Part shown: in pieces, positions 12,046 to 25,005 of the stretch
Numbering within the stretch: the stretch's first letter is position 1
How the letters are laid out: each line of letters opens with the position of its first letter
NCBI RefSeq assembly: GCF_020740795.1
Contig: NC_067286.1
Location: 1,731,990-1,795,989, forward strand
Source: Apus apus
Lineage: Eukaryota; Chordata; Aves; Apodiformes; Apodidae
Length of the DNA: 64,000 nt
Direction of reading: 5' to 3'
Notes under the pieces: generated by a model
What the model saw: the letters and a program-made list of their open reading frames with translations, nothing else
Told to the model about the DNA's origin: nothing
The model's database searches: none
Translations under genes and position numbers: made by a program

Positions 12046-13408
12046 TGGGCTGCTATCTCCAGCAAGAAGGTTTGATACATCTTTCTGTGCACATGAAGGG
12101 TGGTGGCTGCAGTTCCTGTTTGCCTCAAATGTGCAGGAATGGATGTCCCTAAAGCTTTTGGGAAGCAGAGGGCTGCTGAAGCTTGAGCTCAGGCCCAGGC
12201 TTGTCTGAACAGAACTGTTAAAGCCATGCCAGTGTTTTGTAGCCAATTTAGCCTTTTTTTCAGTGACTGTGGAGTCAGCTGAGCCACCACTTGCCCTGGA
12301 GGTTTCATCTCACGTGGCATTTCTGCACTCTTGGCTGGTATGTCACCCTGTCTGTCTGCCATCTTGGCAGGTTGATGCCCAGAACCAATCACCATCCTCA
12401 GCTCCATCGAGTTTCATCCTCTCCTGGGAGATGCTACAGCAGGAACTCTGGATCTTCAGTGGATGAAAGTTAACTGGGCTGCTGTGGTTTTGTCCAGGGG
12501 AGGGAGGAATAGACAGGGAAGACAAAAGCTTTTGGTTTGGAGGCTAATATAAGGATCTTCTGTGGAAGATCCCCATGAGCACAAGCTTTCCTGTCACTGA
12601 GCACACTCATGGGATGCTGCAGAGTTGCTCCTCAGGGCACTCCTCTCCTTACACCTCTCCTGGCATGTTTGCCAGGGGTTGGTGGCCATGTGAAACAAGA
12701 GTGGTCATCCCCTGAGCTGGGAGAACACATCCTGACAATGCCCACTAGCTTTGAATCCACCTCCTTCAGCTCAGGAAGGGCTGACCTGCAAGTCCAAGTT
12801 GTTAACACTCCAGTTCTGCTTTTGCTTCCCACAGCTGAGTGCCCCAGCTCATGCTGCTCCCCCCAGCTAGATGAGTGTGTGCATCTGCAGCTCGTCACCC
12901 CAGGAATGCATTTCAAGTGTGGAGTAAAAGCCTGGAAAATACATCTTTGGGTAAGAGCCTGGCAGGGTCTCGGGCTGGTGCTAAACCTGCATCTCTTTGG
13001 TGTCTGCAGACCTGTGGCTATTTGATATCAGAGGAGAAAGCAGAAATGTCTTTCCCCAGTTGCAGATTTCAGCTCAGGTAAATTCTGACCCTGGCAGTTT
13101 TCTCCTGGTGTCTGTTCCCCCTGACCTTTTGATCTCTCTGTGTCATCCTGTGCCATGAGCTGCTACATTGCACAACAGACGTGGCTGCTTCGCAGCACTG
13201 GGAATGAGATGCTCTCTCTGTGTAGGAGATGGTTTGGTGTGAAGGGGTTTTCTTCCCCCCCCAGTGTCATTTTGTAAAGCACTTTGAGATGGAAGAAATT
13301 GGAGAAATGCATTTGTTAAGATTGTCTTACATTGAAAACAAAACAATCTGTAAATGAAGTCACTCCGTTGGCAGCGGGGTGGTTGCTCCCTGCTCTTTAA
13401 GAAAGGAA

Positions 13409-13414
13409 AATAAA
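13409..13414 (+). terminator. RAB3IL1: RAB3IL1 polyadenylation signal
   Basis: A canonical AATAAA is followed within about 25-60 bases by a GT-rich stretch (GGTCTGGTTGCTGTTGGGTT), the expected downstream element. Confidence 0.7.
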
Positions 13415-14069
13415 CATTTGTTATTAACCTCATTAAAGGTCTGGTTGCTGTTGGGTTTCTTGGGGTGGGTGTGCTTGGTAGCCAAGAGGAAAATCAGGTT
13501 GGGCTGGTGTTGTGCTCTGTGCTTCTCCTGCTGCTGAGTGTCCTCAGGGACTGAGTTTTCGGTGTTTCTCTTGGTCAGTCTGGCTGCGCCCCAGCATCTC
13601 CAGGGGACTAAGTGACAGTGTCCTGGTAGCACACCTTGGTATCCCAGGTATTTCTTGTGACAAGACAAGGCCCTGTGGTTCTTGCTGAGCAAGGCTGAGG
13701 TCTCCAGCTCACCTGTGGCCTGGGTCATTTTGCTGGCTTAAAGCGTTCATGGGAGATGCTGGCTGTCCCAAAGGCTGGTGAGTTCCAGGATCTTCTTCTT
13801 TCCTTGCAGGGCTGAGCAGTGTCCTGCTTTTCCTGTCAGCAGGTGGAGGCAGAACCATGGTGGGAGCTTTTCAGAAGCTGCCATTACCAGTGGGCCCTTA
13901 GTGGTGTAGAGTCAATGTTTTTCTGTGTAGACTTCTGGGTCATGGACTCCTCTTTGGCAGGTCTTGCACAGCAGGCTGGGGCTTTGGGTGCAAAGGCAGG
14001 AGGAGCTGCCAAGCATGAGTTGTAGCAGCAGCAGCGACTGAACTTGCTCCTGTTGTTCAGGTAATTCCA

Positions 14070-14293
14070 TCTGATTTTAACTTCAAGGTGACTGGAAAAA
14101 TTTCTTCCCCCCAAAGGGCTGTCAGGCCCTGGCACAGGCTGCTCAGAGCACTGGTGAAGTCCCCGTCCCTAGAGGGGTTCAGAAGCCATGTAGGTGTGCT
14201 TGGGGACATGTGGTGGCCTTGGCAGTGCTGGGTTAACAGATGGACCTGATGATCTTAAAGGTCTTTTCCAACCCAAACGATCCTATGATTCTA
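14070..14293 (+). mobile_element. CR1-like LINE 3' fragment (divergent)
   Basis: It ends with TGATCTTAAAGGTCTTTTCC, AACCCAAACGATCC and TATGATTCTA, the 3' end of an older CR1 subfamily. The upstream part shows a degraded GGCACAGGCTGCTCAGAG block. Confidence 0.8.
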
Positions 14294-17200
14294 AAGCAGG
14301 AGCAGAGCTGATGGTGTCTGCCTGTCCTGCAGGTCCCCTCACTGCCAGTGCTGCAGTAGAGCAGGGGTGTGAGCAGAAGGGAGCTGCCAGGAGAGCCAGA
14401 ACAAGTTCCCCTGGGTAGAGGGGGGGCTTCAAGGAGGAGATGGCAGGCAGCCACCAGGGCCAACAGCAGGATATGATGGGGTAATCAGAAGGACCATCCT
14501 GCCAAACTCAGAGCTGTGTCTGCACATCCCTGCCGTGGTGGGTCTGGGCTGGGCTGTTTGTGCTCACAATGACTGTAAAGTTGTTTCGTGCTTTTCAGCT
14601 CCTCAGTTGTCCTGTGTTTAGCAGAGAACTGTCTCCAGAGTGGAACATCAACTCCATGGTTTTTTGTAAAGCATTCTACAGAGTTTGTGTTAAAAAGTAA
14701 TGCAGGAATCTTCGTCCTTTGAAAAGGAGAGGAGTTTATGTTCCTTCTCAGGTCTGGTGCTACCTTGTGCAGCAAGGTCAGGCAGCCACCAGAGGGCACA
14801 GGCAGACCAGGCAGGGATTGTCCTTCCCAGGCTGCCAGAACGGAGCATCTCCAGGGTCCTACCTCGCGTCTGGGAAGGCATCACACCTAGCTGACCTGTC
14901 TTCTGAAGCCTCTTGGCCAGGTGTAGGTCTGCAGCCTTCCCCTGCTCCTGGCAGTGGGAATTGGTGGGGGATGCCTTTGTCTGTAGGCAACTGGAGAGCG
15001 AGTCTGTGATGTGGGAAGGAAGGATTTGGATTTCAAGGCATTCTTGGTGAAGCCTGAGGAATGGTTCAAAGCAGTGGGGGTGGCCAGGTGAGACACTGGA
15101 TGTTTTGCTGTGTCTGGGTCCTGAGGTGTCATGTCCTCACTGGAATCAGTAGGGGTTGCTGGTCAGAAACTTTCCTGGGGCTGAGAGCTGAGCCACGGTG
15201 TTGGCTCCCAAGCTTCCATGGTCTGAGAAGACCTCAGCTCTGTCCCTTATCCCTGTCTGCCCACGTCTCCCACCAGAACTTTCCTGCTGTTTTCCCTCTC
15301 AGAAGTAAACCATGCTCCAGCTGCCAGGCCTCCTGGTTCAGCTTGGAGCCTCCCTTTCCCTGTCTGTCAAACTGGGAGATGATTATTTTCCACCATGAGG
15401 TGGATATTTGGGGCACACCATTTAGGGAAAGCTTCTATCTGGAGCTCTACTAGGAGTGACAGGTTGTGTTCTTATGCTTGATCTATTGGGTCTGCCCGTG
15501 TGTGGGGCTCTGGGCATTTGTGCATGAATTCATGGCTGGGAGGGATGTCTGGAGGTCCAGAATGAACCATCTGAACCTGGACTGCAAAGGAGCTTGGGTT
15601 TGGGACAGAAAAGGGATGTTTTCCATCTCTGATGGATGTTAATGTTGTGCACAAGGAGGTGCTTTTAAGTACTTTAATACACATTTAAGTGCAGAACCTA
15701 GAACATTCTGAGGAGCAAGAAGAGAGAAACCAGGATAAGAATCCTAGAGATCTGGTTGCTCCTGGCAGTTCCCTGGATTTGCTGCTCCTGTCCTTTACCC
15801 TTTCTTCAGAGTTACTCGGGGTTTGCCCAGGGCTGTAAATCAGGCTGCCTGTGCACAGCAGGTCAGGCTGCCCCCACATGCACACTATGTTTCCAGGAAC
15901 CACCAAATGAAATATTGTTTTGTTTGTTTGTTCCAGGTGCAGACGAGGAGAAGGCAGAAGGTGAGCAGATGGCCTCCAAGAAGTCATCTATTTCACAGCT
16001 TCCACGATGAATAATAACCTTCCTTTACAACAGATGGATCAAACTGGTGAGGATTGGTGCAGAATAGGCAGGACTGCATCAGGTGTGGGGGAATTCCAGT
16101 CATTTCAGAAATCTGGGAAGCGTGGCCCTGCCAGGAAGAAGTTGGTGTCCTGGCACAACCCTAAAGGTGCACGTGACACTGAGGGCTGGGGCTGGCCAGC
16201 TCTGCCAAGCCAACACTTTCCTTATAGGAGCAATCCCAGTGGTGCCACTGGTGCTGGAAGCCAAGAGGTCGATTTTTCCTATTGATCATGTCAATATTTC
16301 CATGTTTGTGCCTGGGTTGTTGGGCTGGGCTGAGAGAGGAGCTGAAGTGTTGACTTTTTACCCGGTTAAGGCAGATGGACTTTGTGCTGGTTTACAACAT
16401 CTGCAGGGTTATCAGAAGGCAGGAGAAGACCCCAGTGGGGTGATTCCTGTTCACAAGGGATGAGTTGGAGAGAGAGCAAATTCCAGCCCTGCTTCCCCTT
16501 CAAATTTTGGCCACCAGTGAAATGTAGTTATCTCCTTTGTGGTGAGGTTCAAGGGGACAGGGCTTAGTGGACAGTGAGGTCCCTTGTAGGAGAAGATAAC
16601 ACAGTGGGTTAACTGAAGAAGGAAATTTTGAGTCATTGGTACATGTCTGGTTACAGTGACTCCAGTGATGGAAAAGCAGCTCACAGGAATTTGTGCAGGA
16701 GCAATAAGGCCCAGAACAGCTCCCCATGGGACAGTCTCAGAGAGGGGGAGCCATGAAAATAAAGCTGAAGGAGAAATTGGAGTGGTGCCTAGAAAGCTTT
16801 GCAGTGAAAACTCCAGCAGTCGTTGCTGTGCCATTCAGAGAGCTCCCAGTGACCCTCAGCTGGGCACCCAGAACCTTCTGAGCTCCTTAAATCCATGTAC
16901 AACACCAAGAACTTCCTTAATGCTTCCTACTTAATGTGTCCACTTGAGTTCTGGAGCTGCAGGATTTCCTCTGGCAGACGTAGACTTGGTATTGGCTCAA
17001 GGACAAGTCTTTGCCCTTAATCCCCTTGGCTTGTTGTGCTAATTCTGCTCTGTTAATCACCTTAGAGTCAATTAAAGATGCCTCATGTCAATGGACACGT
17101 GCATCACGTATGTTGGTCATGGCCTTTGCTCTTTCTGCAGCAGAATTGCAGCTGGGGCTGGAAGAGGTGACTTGTCCATTACCTTTGACCTTCCCCTTTG

Positions 17201-18342
17201 TCAGGCCACCTGCTGACTGCCAGCTGACCAAAATGATAAGGAATGAAGCACAAATCCAGCTTCCAGGGGCAGTGAGCTTGGCTCAGTGGGAAGGGCAGCA
17301 GTGTCTAGTGGTCCCATGGGTGGATGGCAGGAGGACTTTTGGGCAGCTGAAATGTTGGGACCACCTTAAAAGCCTGACAGCTCTGGCCTTGCAACAAGCC
17401 TAAAGACTCTTCTGTGTCTGCGCTAGGAACACTGACAGAGGGGACATGAGGACCAAATCTTGCCCATCTAGCACCAAAATGGTGTGTGTGTGGTTGGAAG
17501 AAGGCCTCATGTTTACCCACCTGTTCAGGTTCTCTTTCCAGCCCCCTGCTCTTCTGACCAGGCCATTGCATATCCATGGGTTGAGTGATCCTTCACTCCT
17601 GGTTTGCCAAGGGACTCCTGGTGTAACAACTAATTTAGACACATCAAATGCTACAAGAAGCTCTTTAAAATCCTCAGTGACTCCATGAAGACCTGGGAGT
17701 TTCCCTGTGTCTCTTAGCCCCCCAGATGCTTTGGCTTGTGCTGGTGCTGCTGGGTCCACGACTGGGTGAGGGGATAAAACTTCTCTCCTTTGCAGCAGGT
17801 GGTTCTTTCACATGCAAAGCAAACACTGCAGAACATTTGCACAGGAGCAGAAAAAATCTGGAGGTCATTTGGCCTTACTCTCTGCTCATAGCTGGGCTAC
17901 ATCTGAGTTACCTCAGGCCAGTTAGTGCCTTAACCCCACTGAGCTCAGAAGACCTAGAAGTGGTTTAGCTGGTGTCAGCAGTATTGTCACCAGCTTCTCT
18001 TCACTGTGCTGGTTTTAAAAGCCTGGCTTTACAGATTCAAAATGCACAAAGATCTTCAACCCTCTTCCTGCAGCACGTGTGCTACCACACTGACCTGGCA
18101 GCAACACATCTGGGAGAGCCCTTCTGAAACTCAGGGTCATTTACAGAATATTTCAACAGAGACCTTGAAAATTGCCCTTTTCTGTTTAGGGGTGGTTACA
18201 GGGATGTTGCAGAAAGGAAATTGCTTCTTCATCTCTACCCCCTGTTTTGTGGGGGATTCATTTGCTCACCACAGACTGATGCCACATATCTTGGCTTTTT
18301 ATTTATGGATTTTCAGCTGTGCAGAGAGAAATGTTGATGATG

Positions 18343-18392
18343 ATGGAATGGTTTGGGTTGGAAGGGACCTTTAAAGACCATCTCATTCCTGA
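18343..18392 (-). mobile_element. CR1 LINE, very short 3' end
   Basis: GATGGAATGGTTTGGGTTGG followed by AAGGGACCTTTAAAGACCAT is the reverse complement of the last about 50 bp of CR1. No further CR1 sequence follows. Confidence 0.75.
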
Positions 18393-19645
18393 CTTGCCCA
18401 AAGTGAGAGGCAGAACCTCATGCTGCAACGTTCAAGCCCAGACTTCTTGTTATTAGGCAGATTGTTGAGTTTGATGTTTGGTTTTTTTTTGCAGGAATGT
18501 AAAAGGAGTCATGGTGCTGGAATGCTGCACTGCAAAACAAACACTGGAGCTTTAAAGTCATCCTGCTGATCCCCTCTAGTGATGTTGGATTGCATTTCAG
18601 TTACATACCTCTACCAAGTCAGATATTCCATTTTAGCTTCTTGTGGGCTTCAGCATGATCAGGAGACAAGAATGAGCAAGGGGCTGGAATTGGTGTTGGC
18701 ACCAGCACCTTCAGTTGTGTTCACACTTCATTTCCTTATTTTACCTGCCTGGCTGATGGTCAGGAGGAGGCTTTGCTGGTTGGGTCCATCTGGTGTGGTG
18801 GCCATGGCCTCTCGGCTTGCAAAGGGCAAGAATTTCAACTTGGAGTGACTGATCTGGAGTGGGTCTTAGGAGAAGTGGCTTCTTGGGCAGAAGGAGGAAC
18901 TGGCTTCAGCTGAGAAACCAACATCATCTTCTGCAGGTTGAGAAACCAAATTTTTAGGCTTTATCAGGCATCTGCAAGCAAGGATTTTAAATGTTTTTAA
19001 GTATATTCTTTCTGAACTAATTCTAAAGTTCATATCATCAGTCTAATGAACTCTGCTCAGCATGTGCCTTTGGTCTCAGCTGGTGCTTTTACACCTCCAT
19101 GGGCAGTGACTCCCAAAATCACACCCAGATCCCTTCCCCAGAGGTGCTTTCCTGATCTGTGATGATGTTTGGCTCAGAAGGGACCTGAAACCAAATAGAT
19201 TTCTGGTAGGAGAGCAGTGACGGGCTGACATGAAACTCCCAGTGAAGTAGGTTGATTTGAGCTGGACCCAAAACTGTCTTTGTCATTAGACCCATGCATG
19301 TGGGCTGTGCTTTGTGCTGGTCATGAGGAAAATAAGGGAGAAATCACAAAAAAACTGTTCCTGGGTTTTATATAAAATGAGCCACTGCTTAATGCAACAG
19401 AGGAGGGCAGATCTGGGTGCAAGATAATTGAATTAAGTGAGTCAGACAAGACCAGCCACACCTGTTTCAACCAGGATGTGTGCAAATACAAGCAACTGCT
19501 CTGATTAATCTTCTCATTGTCATATACAAATTCAGCACCTGGCCAAGAGTTTGCATAGTTGTCTAATTGTGCTAAGAATGAGGCTTCAGGCAAGGGTGAA
19601 TCTCCTTGGTGAGGATCCTTCTCATCGACCTCTTTTCCACTCATC

Positions 19646-20165
19646 TCATAGAATCATAGAATGGTTTGGGTTGGAAGGGACCTCAAAGATCCTCCGGTTC
19701 CAGCCCCCCTGCATGGGCAGGGACACCTCCCACCAGCCCAGGTTGCTCCAAGCCCCATCCAACCTGCCCTTCAACACTGCCAGGGATGGGGCAGCCACAA
19801 CTTCTCTGGGCAACCTGGGCCAGGGTCTCACCATCCTCATGGTGAAGAATTTCTTCCTAATGTCTGACCTAAATCTCCCCTCTTCTAGTTTTAATCCATC
19901 CCCCTCATCCCATCCCTCCCTGCCCTTGTCCCAAGCCCCTCCCCAGCTTTTCTGGAGCCCCTTCAGGCACTGGAAGGTGCTCTAAGGGCTCCCTGGAGTC
20001 TTTGCTTCTCCAGACTCAACACCCCCAAGTCTCTCAGCAGGTCTCTAGAGCAGAGGAGCTCCAGCCCTTGGATCATCTTTGTGGCCTCCTCTGGACTCTC
20101 TCCAACAGTTCCATGTCCTCCTGCTCCAGGGCTGGACACGGTACTCCAGGTGGGGTCTCCAGAGG
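19646..20165 (-). mobile_element. CR1 LINE 3' fragment, about 520 bp
   Basis: It runs from the terminal repeats (ATAGAATCATAGAATGGTTT) through GGGCAGGGACACCTCCCACC to the block GGACACGGTACTCCAGGTGG. It is one of the longest CR1 3' ends in the window. Confidence 0.92.
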
Positions 20166-21865
20166 GTCTGGTTTCTGCTGTACTTCCCTTGTCTTCTTTG
20201 ACCTGTGCTTGAGATCCCAACAGCAGTGTCAGCAGTGGGTGCAAGAGCTGTTACCAAGACCAAAGGGAGTTAAGAAAACACTCATCATTCTGGTTGTAGC
20301 AGGACATTGTCCTTCATCTTAGCATCTTGATACCTTTATCTGTTTGGTAGCTCACAATTAACCCCAGTCTAGAAATAAAGTCACTGAACTGAGTGGCTGG
20401 TTCTGCTCAAGAAATGCAAGAGAAGTTGTTGTGAGCTCCTGCAAGTGGTTCTCCTACAAAACTGGGCTTCTCTCCAGACATCTGGAGCTGGATGCACATG
20501 CTGGCTGGTTCTGCAGGAGGCTGATGGACAATTTGTCTCCCTGGGGTGCTGGGAAAGGCATTTGGATACAGAGCAAAATTACAATCCAGGACTTGTTCAG
20601 CGACTGGGGAAGGCTTAGAATCTAGTGCCTGTTTGCCAGGGAGTCCATCCTTTCACTGAGGCTGAAAAAAACACCCTGACTGAAGGTAAAAAATTGCAAC
20701 ATCTGAATTTTATAGTTCAGTTTTGTGGAGCTGTCAACACACGTTGCCATGAGATTCAATTTGTCATCGATATTTCACAACCCACAGCCCGGAATCATCA
20801 AACTTACACCATGATATTTTTGGGAAACCACCTTAACTTTCCATGTACATCAGGAGTTGGCCTGAAAAATCATAGAGCAGGGACCCAGATGTGAGGATTT
20901 TTCTGCTTTTCAGCTTGCTGGTCACAGCTGGGTGTTTGTGGTTTGTTTTTGCTGGACTGCATTTTAGGTATTTTCCCTTGCCAAGGGGTTTCTGTCTCTG
21001 TTCCCATTTCCAGCAGTTAATTTCAGTGTTCAGCAGCAATATTTCTGACACTGGTTCTTAGCACAAGGCTGAATGTTCTGTGAGGAGCTGGAATGAGGCT
21101 ATAAAAAAATCCCCTCATTCAAAAATAAAATAAAATGCAGTGTTTGATGCTGCACTGCTCACAAATTGATTTGTGTGTTTGTGAACAGAATGGATATGAC
21201 AGAGTAATGATTGGACTGAGACTTTGGTCACTTTGGATTATATGTCTAGGGGAAAGATAAAGATACATTCAATATATTGAGGCTGGATCTGTGAACTTTT
21301 GGACTCCTCTAACACTGTCTTGTCCTGTAAACCCACACCAAAGTGGATGTCTGCTACATTATTCAGGATTACAAAGGACTGGGTTTAAATTAAACTGGGT
21401 TTAAAATTTAAATTAAATCAGCTGGAATACACCAGTGGTGCTCCAAGGAACAAGGTGAATTTAGACAATTCATGGATCAGTCCAGAATCCATGTAGAAAA
21501 GGTGATTTTTGCAGGCAAGATAAATCACCCACAACCTCAGCAACATGTTTGTGTTGAGACTCAGCAGATTTCTTACTGAATGGGGGAAGAAATGAGCTTA
21601 TTCTGTAACTCTCCTTCGAGTGATTGTTTCCATGTTGTTTCTGGTCGGTGTTTAGGGAACAAAGTCCACACCTTTTGTAATTCTGTCAGCAAACAAAATG
21701 TGAAAATAATAACCTCCTCTGTACACAAAGGAGACCTTCATCATTATCTCCTCCTGCCTGCCTTATTCACCAACAAGAGGTTGAGCACCAGCATGAACTT
21801 CATCCTCTTTGAAAGGCTCCTTACTGCCTTTCTGAAAGGGCTCTGTGATGTTTGGTCTGTCTTGT

Positions 21866-22257
21866 TTCCTTCTTCCTCTTCTCCTCCTTCTCCTCCTTCT
21901 CCTCCTTCTCCTCCTTCTCCTCCTTCTCCTCCTTCTCCTCCTTCTCCTCCTTCTCCTCCTTCTCCTCCTTCTCCTCCTTCTCCTCCTTCTCCTCCTTCTC
22001 CTCCTCCTTGTCCTCCTCCTTGTCCTCCTCCTTGTCCTCCTCCTCCTCCTCCTCCTCCTCCTCCTTCTCCTCCTCCTTCTCCTCCTCCTTCTCCTCCTCC
22101 TTCTCCTCCTCCTTCTCCTCCTCCTTCTCCTCCTCCTTCTCCTCCTCCTTGTCCTCCTCCTTCTCCTCCTTGTCCTCCTCCTTCTCCTCCTTGTCCTCCT
22201 CCTCCTCCTCCTCCTCCTTCTCCTCCTCCTTACCTCCTTCTCCTCGCCTTCTTCTTT
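21866..22257. repeat. CTC/CTT polypyrimidine microsatellite tract
   Basis: About 390 bp contain almost no purine on the + strand. The first third has a 9-bp period (TTCTCCTCC). The rest has mostly 12-bp units (TTCTCCTCCTCC) with interspersed TTGTCCTCC variants. Long open frames over it (poly-Leu, poly-Ser/Phe, poly-Pro/Ser, and poly-Arg on the - strand) are by-products of the repeat. Confidence 0.95.
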
Positions 22258-23694
22258 TCCCTTCTTTTTTCTATTCCAATAGAATCCTGCAAAATGTTCC
22301 TGGTGTGTCCTTGCCCTTCCTGGCTGAGCTCCTGGCTCAGCTGATAACTCCCTCACTGGATTCCTGCAGTGGCTGAGGATGGTGGTGATGCTTCTAAAAA
22401 CACACACTTGCAGTAGAAAGTGGCTTCACATTGTTAACCAACTGACATCTCTGGGGATCATGGAGGATCTTAATGTCTTCCTGAAGGGGAATGACATCTT
22501 GGTGTGCTGGGAGGGTGACATTTCCAGGATGCTGGAAGTGGTGTGTGGTGTCATGTGTCATGCACAGGAAAACCACGTGAAATAGACCCGTTCCAGGGCA
22601 GTGTGAGGGTTGCCATGGGGGGATGATTCACCTCCTGGCTTGCTTTGGAATTCTGGAATTCTGTGTTATTCCCTCAATGCTCTTTATAATGATGATTCTG
22701 TCGGGAAATGTGGATGAAACACTTGCCTGGGCAGAGGCCAGCAGCTCACCCCTGCCCTGGTGTGGAGAGAGGGACAGTGCAGGCTGGACATGCTGCAGAA
22801 ATGTCTCTGCACTAGATTGGAGGTTTTCAGACTGGTTTCTCAAGCTGCCCCATAAAATATATGAGAAGATAAGCCCAGCACGAAGTCTGAACTAAAAATT
22901 GAGTTTCTCCAGAGGTTGAACTTGTCATGGGCTTTTTCTGAACAGGGTTTTAAAAAAACCTGCTGGAAGGAGAGGACTGTGTGACCATGGACCTTCTGGC
23001 ACTGCCTGGGTGAAACCTGAGGGGACGAGCACATGGACACACTTCCTACCATGTTGATGCCACACAGCAGGTATGGTGTGAAACACACCCCAAGACATCT
23101 GGAATCCAACCATTGGAGTCAGTAAAACAGCCTATTATTTCTTTAATGCAATATTACTTTGATAAGGCTTCTTTAGAGATTTGCCAATTATAAATCTGTG
23201 GCTTTTTAGCTTAAAATAGAGTTGAAGCTGATGAGCTTGTTGCCTGGATATGAGTATTTAACATAAGAATATTAAGTGCATTTTCTGTTAATGTCATGCC
23301 TTAGATTCCTTACCATCCATGTGCTGATTTCAAAAGAGGGAGGGAACTGAAAAGGCTTCATTTCAACTCCTAAATTCAGATCATTTTTTTTTAAAAAAAA
23401 AAGACAAAGCCACTGGTTCTACTGGGCTTACAGGGCCAGGGTATTTCCCAAGTCCTGAGCTGAAGGATGGGCTGAACTTTAGGCTCAGCTTATCAAAAGT
23501 TCAGCCCAAGCTTGTGGAAAGTAAACCTTGGAAAACTGGCCAGCTTGCCACTTTATAACTAAAGCCTGTGGATTCTCAGCCCAGGTCCAAGCCCAGGGTC
23601 TTGGTGTGGCTGTGAGGTGTGGCTGGTGTGAAGGCATCTTCATCCACAATGTGAACTCACAACTAGCAGGACCTTGTACCCCTTGAAGCCAGGT

Positions 23695-23779
23695 TGGGTT
23701 GGGGTCCTTGGAGGTTCAAGCCACGTTGTGTTGGGGTGCTCAGAGGTTCAAGCCACAGGCTGGGATGCTCAGAGGTTCT
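23695..23779. repeat. Short tandem repeat, about 30-bp unit, three imperfect copies
   Basis: The motif GTTGGGGTGCTCAGAGGTTC with a following AAGCCAC recurs three times with substitutions. It is a local duplication in intergenic DNA. Confidence 0.7.
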
Positions 23780-24999
23780 GGGAGCAGTTGTATTCTCCCA
23801 GGGAAGCAAGCCAGGTGCCACATCAGTCTGTAGCAGTTTCTTCTTGCATAAGAGCTTGCTGTGTTTGTAGGAGGGGAATGTGTTTATTCTGGCATCAAAT
23901 TAAAGCCCTAATAGTGGGGCAAGGCAAGGTCAGTTCCTGGTTTGGGTTCTGTGACTTCTCATAGAATGCTTCAAGTGCAGAATGAGTTTACCTATGAGGC
24001 AATGCACGTGTACCCTGGAGAGCTGCAGCATTGATTGAGGGAACAAATAACCACAGACTGGCCTTCCCTGACCATCCTTCTGTCTCCTGACCTCGGACAG
24101 CCAATGTGCTGCCTACTTTCAGCTTCTCTGTCCTGTCCTCCTCCACCTGGAGACAGGGTTGAAGTGGGTTTGTTTGCCAGAGCCAACAGCCTCATGGCTC
24201 TGTTAAAGCCTCTGGGCTGACTAAAATGTTGGATCAAGTTGTTGGTGCTCACCAGACCTCTGGATGAGCCATGAATGGGCAGAAAATTGAGTTTTAGCCA
24301 AACTGAGAAGCTTCCGTGGAAGTTCTCACATCAGTTTTGTTCTCAGCTGCCTCCCTGGATGGCCCAGAGACTGATTTTTTGAATGGGCAGGCAGATCTTT
24401 CTCCAGGGAGATCTCCTTTTCTTTGGTGCTGGTTCCCAAGATGAGGGGAAGAAGTGCCATTGGTCCTGGGCTGTGGGAAGGCTGATGAAGAAATTTGTGC
24501 TATAAAAATCAATCTTATAAGGTAATTTCACAATTTCAGCCCTTGAGGGGGGAAAAAGGACTTTCCTCAATCACTACCTAACAGCTCCTCTGTAAGAAAA
24601 TGTAGTTAGGAAAAACAAGAGAAGCCATAATCAGTAAGTCTGATCCCAAATCCTTTTCTGGAGTTTTCTTCCATAGTTTTCTTATCATTCCTGGTCTGGG
24701 ATCTGATTTTGGACTGATCAGAAGAACAGTGACAAGACTAAAGCTGAAATTCAGACTTGAATACCAAAACCTACCCTCTAAGAATTCTGAATGTGAACAT
24801 AAATTCCTGATCTCAGGGCCAGACCTGGATGGTGACCTTGAGACCCTAGGAATGTCCCAGCTAGCACCTCCACAGGTTGGTATTGCAGAAGGTCCTCCAA
24901 GGAGAAGCAGATTCTTTGAGCACTGCAGTGACTCTGGATGGGACTGGAAAAAAAAACACCCCACACAAAACATTTTTATGGTCACCAAATAGTTCTGAC

Positions 25000-25005
25000 T
25001 TTATT
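25000..25005 (-). terminator. FADS2: Candidate distal FADS2 polyadenylation signal
   Basis: TTTATT on the + strand gives AATAAA on the - strand. Some 35 bases downstream on that strand lies TGTTTTGTGTGGGGTGTTTT, a strong GT-rich element, and the sequence before it is AT-rich like a 3' UTR end. It would imply a 4.5-kb 3' UTR. Confidence 0.35.

Larger units (their letters stand above)
10967..13430 (+). other. RAB3IL1: RAB3IL1 3' untranslated region
   Basis: About 2.4 kb of non-coding sequence runs from the TGA to the first good polyadenylation signal (AATAAA at 13409). No convincing coding exon lies in it. I saw no earlier AATAAA, so a single long 3' UTR is the simplest reading. The exact cleavage site is inferred. 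Confidence 0.6.
13431..24974. other. Intergenic region between the RAB3IL1 and FADS2 3' ends
   Basis: The two flanking genes point towards each other here. I find CR1 fragments (14070, 18343, 19646), a CTC/CTT tract (21866-22257) and a small tandem repeat (23695). No exon with desaturase histidine boxes, a cytochrome b5 motif or other recognised protein family is visible. In mammals FADS3 occupies the corresponding place. Short non-coding genes cannot be excluded by eye. Confidence 0.65.

Noticed and set aside
19551-19985. 144-codon frame and similar ones at 6613, 45185, 50599, 61432 and 61495
   Set aside because: They coincide with CR1 3' ends on either strand and are repeat-derived, not genes.
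21580-22407. Long open frames giving poly-Pro/Ser, poly-Leu, poly-Ser/Phe and poly-Arg proteins
   Set aside because: All are translations of the CTC/CTT microsatellite in different frames. None has a splice or promoter context.
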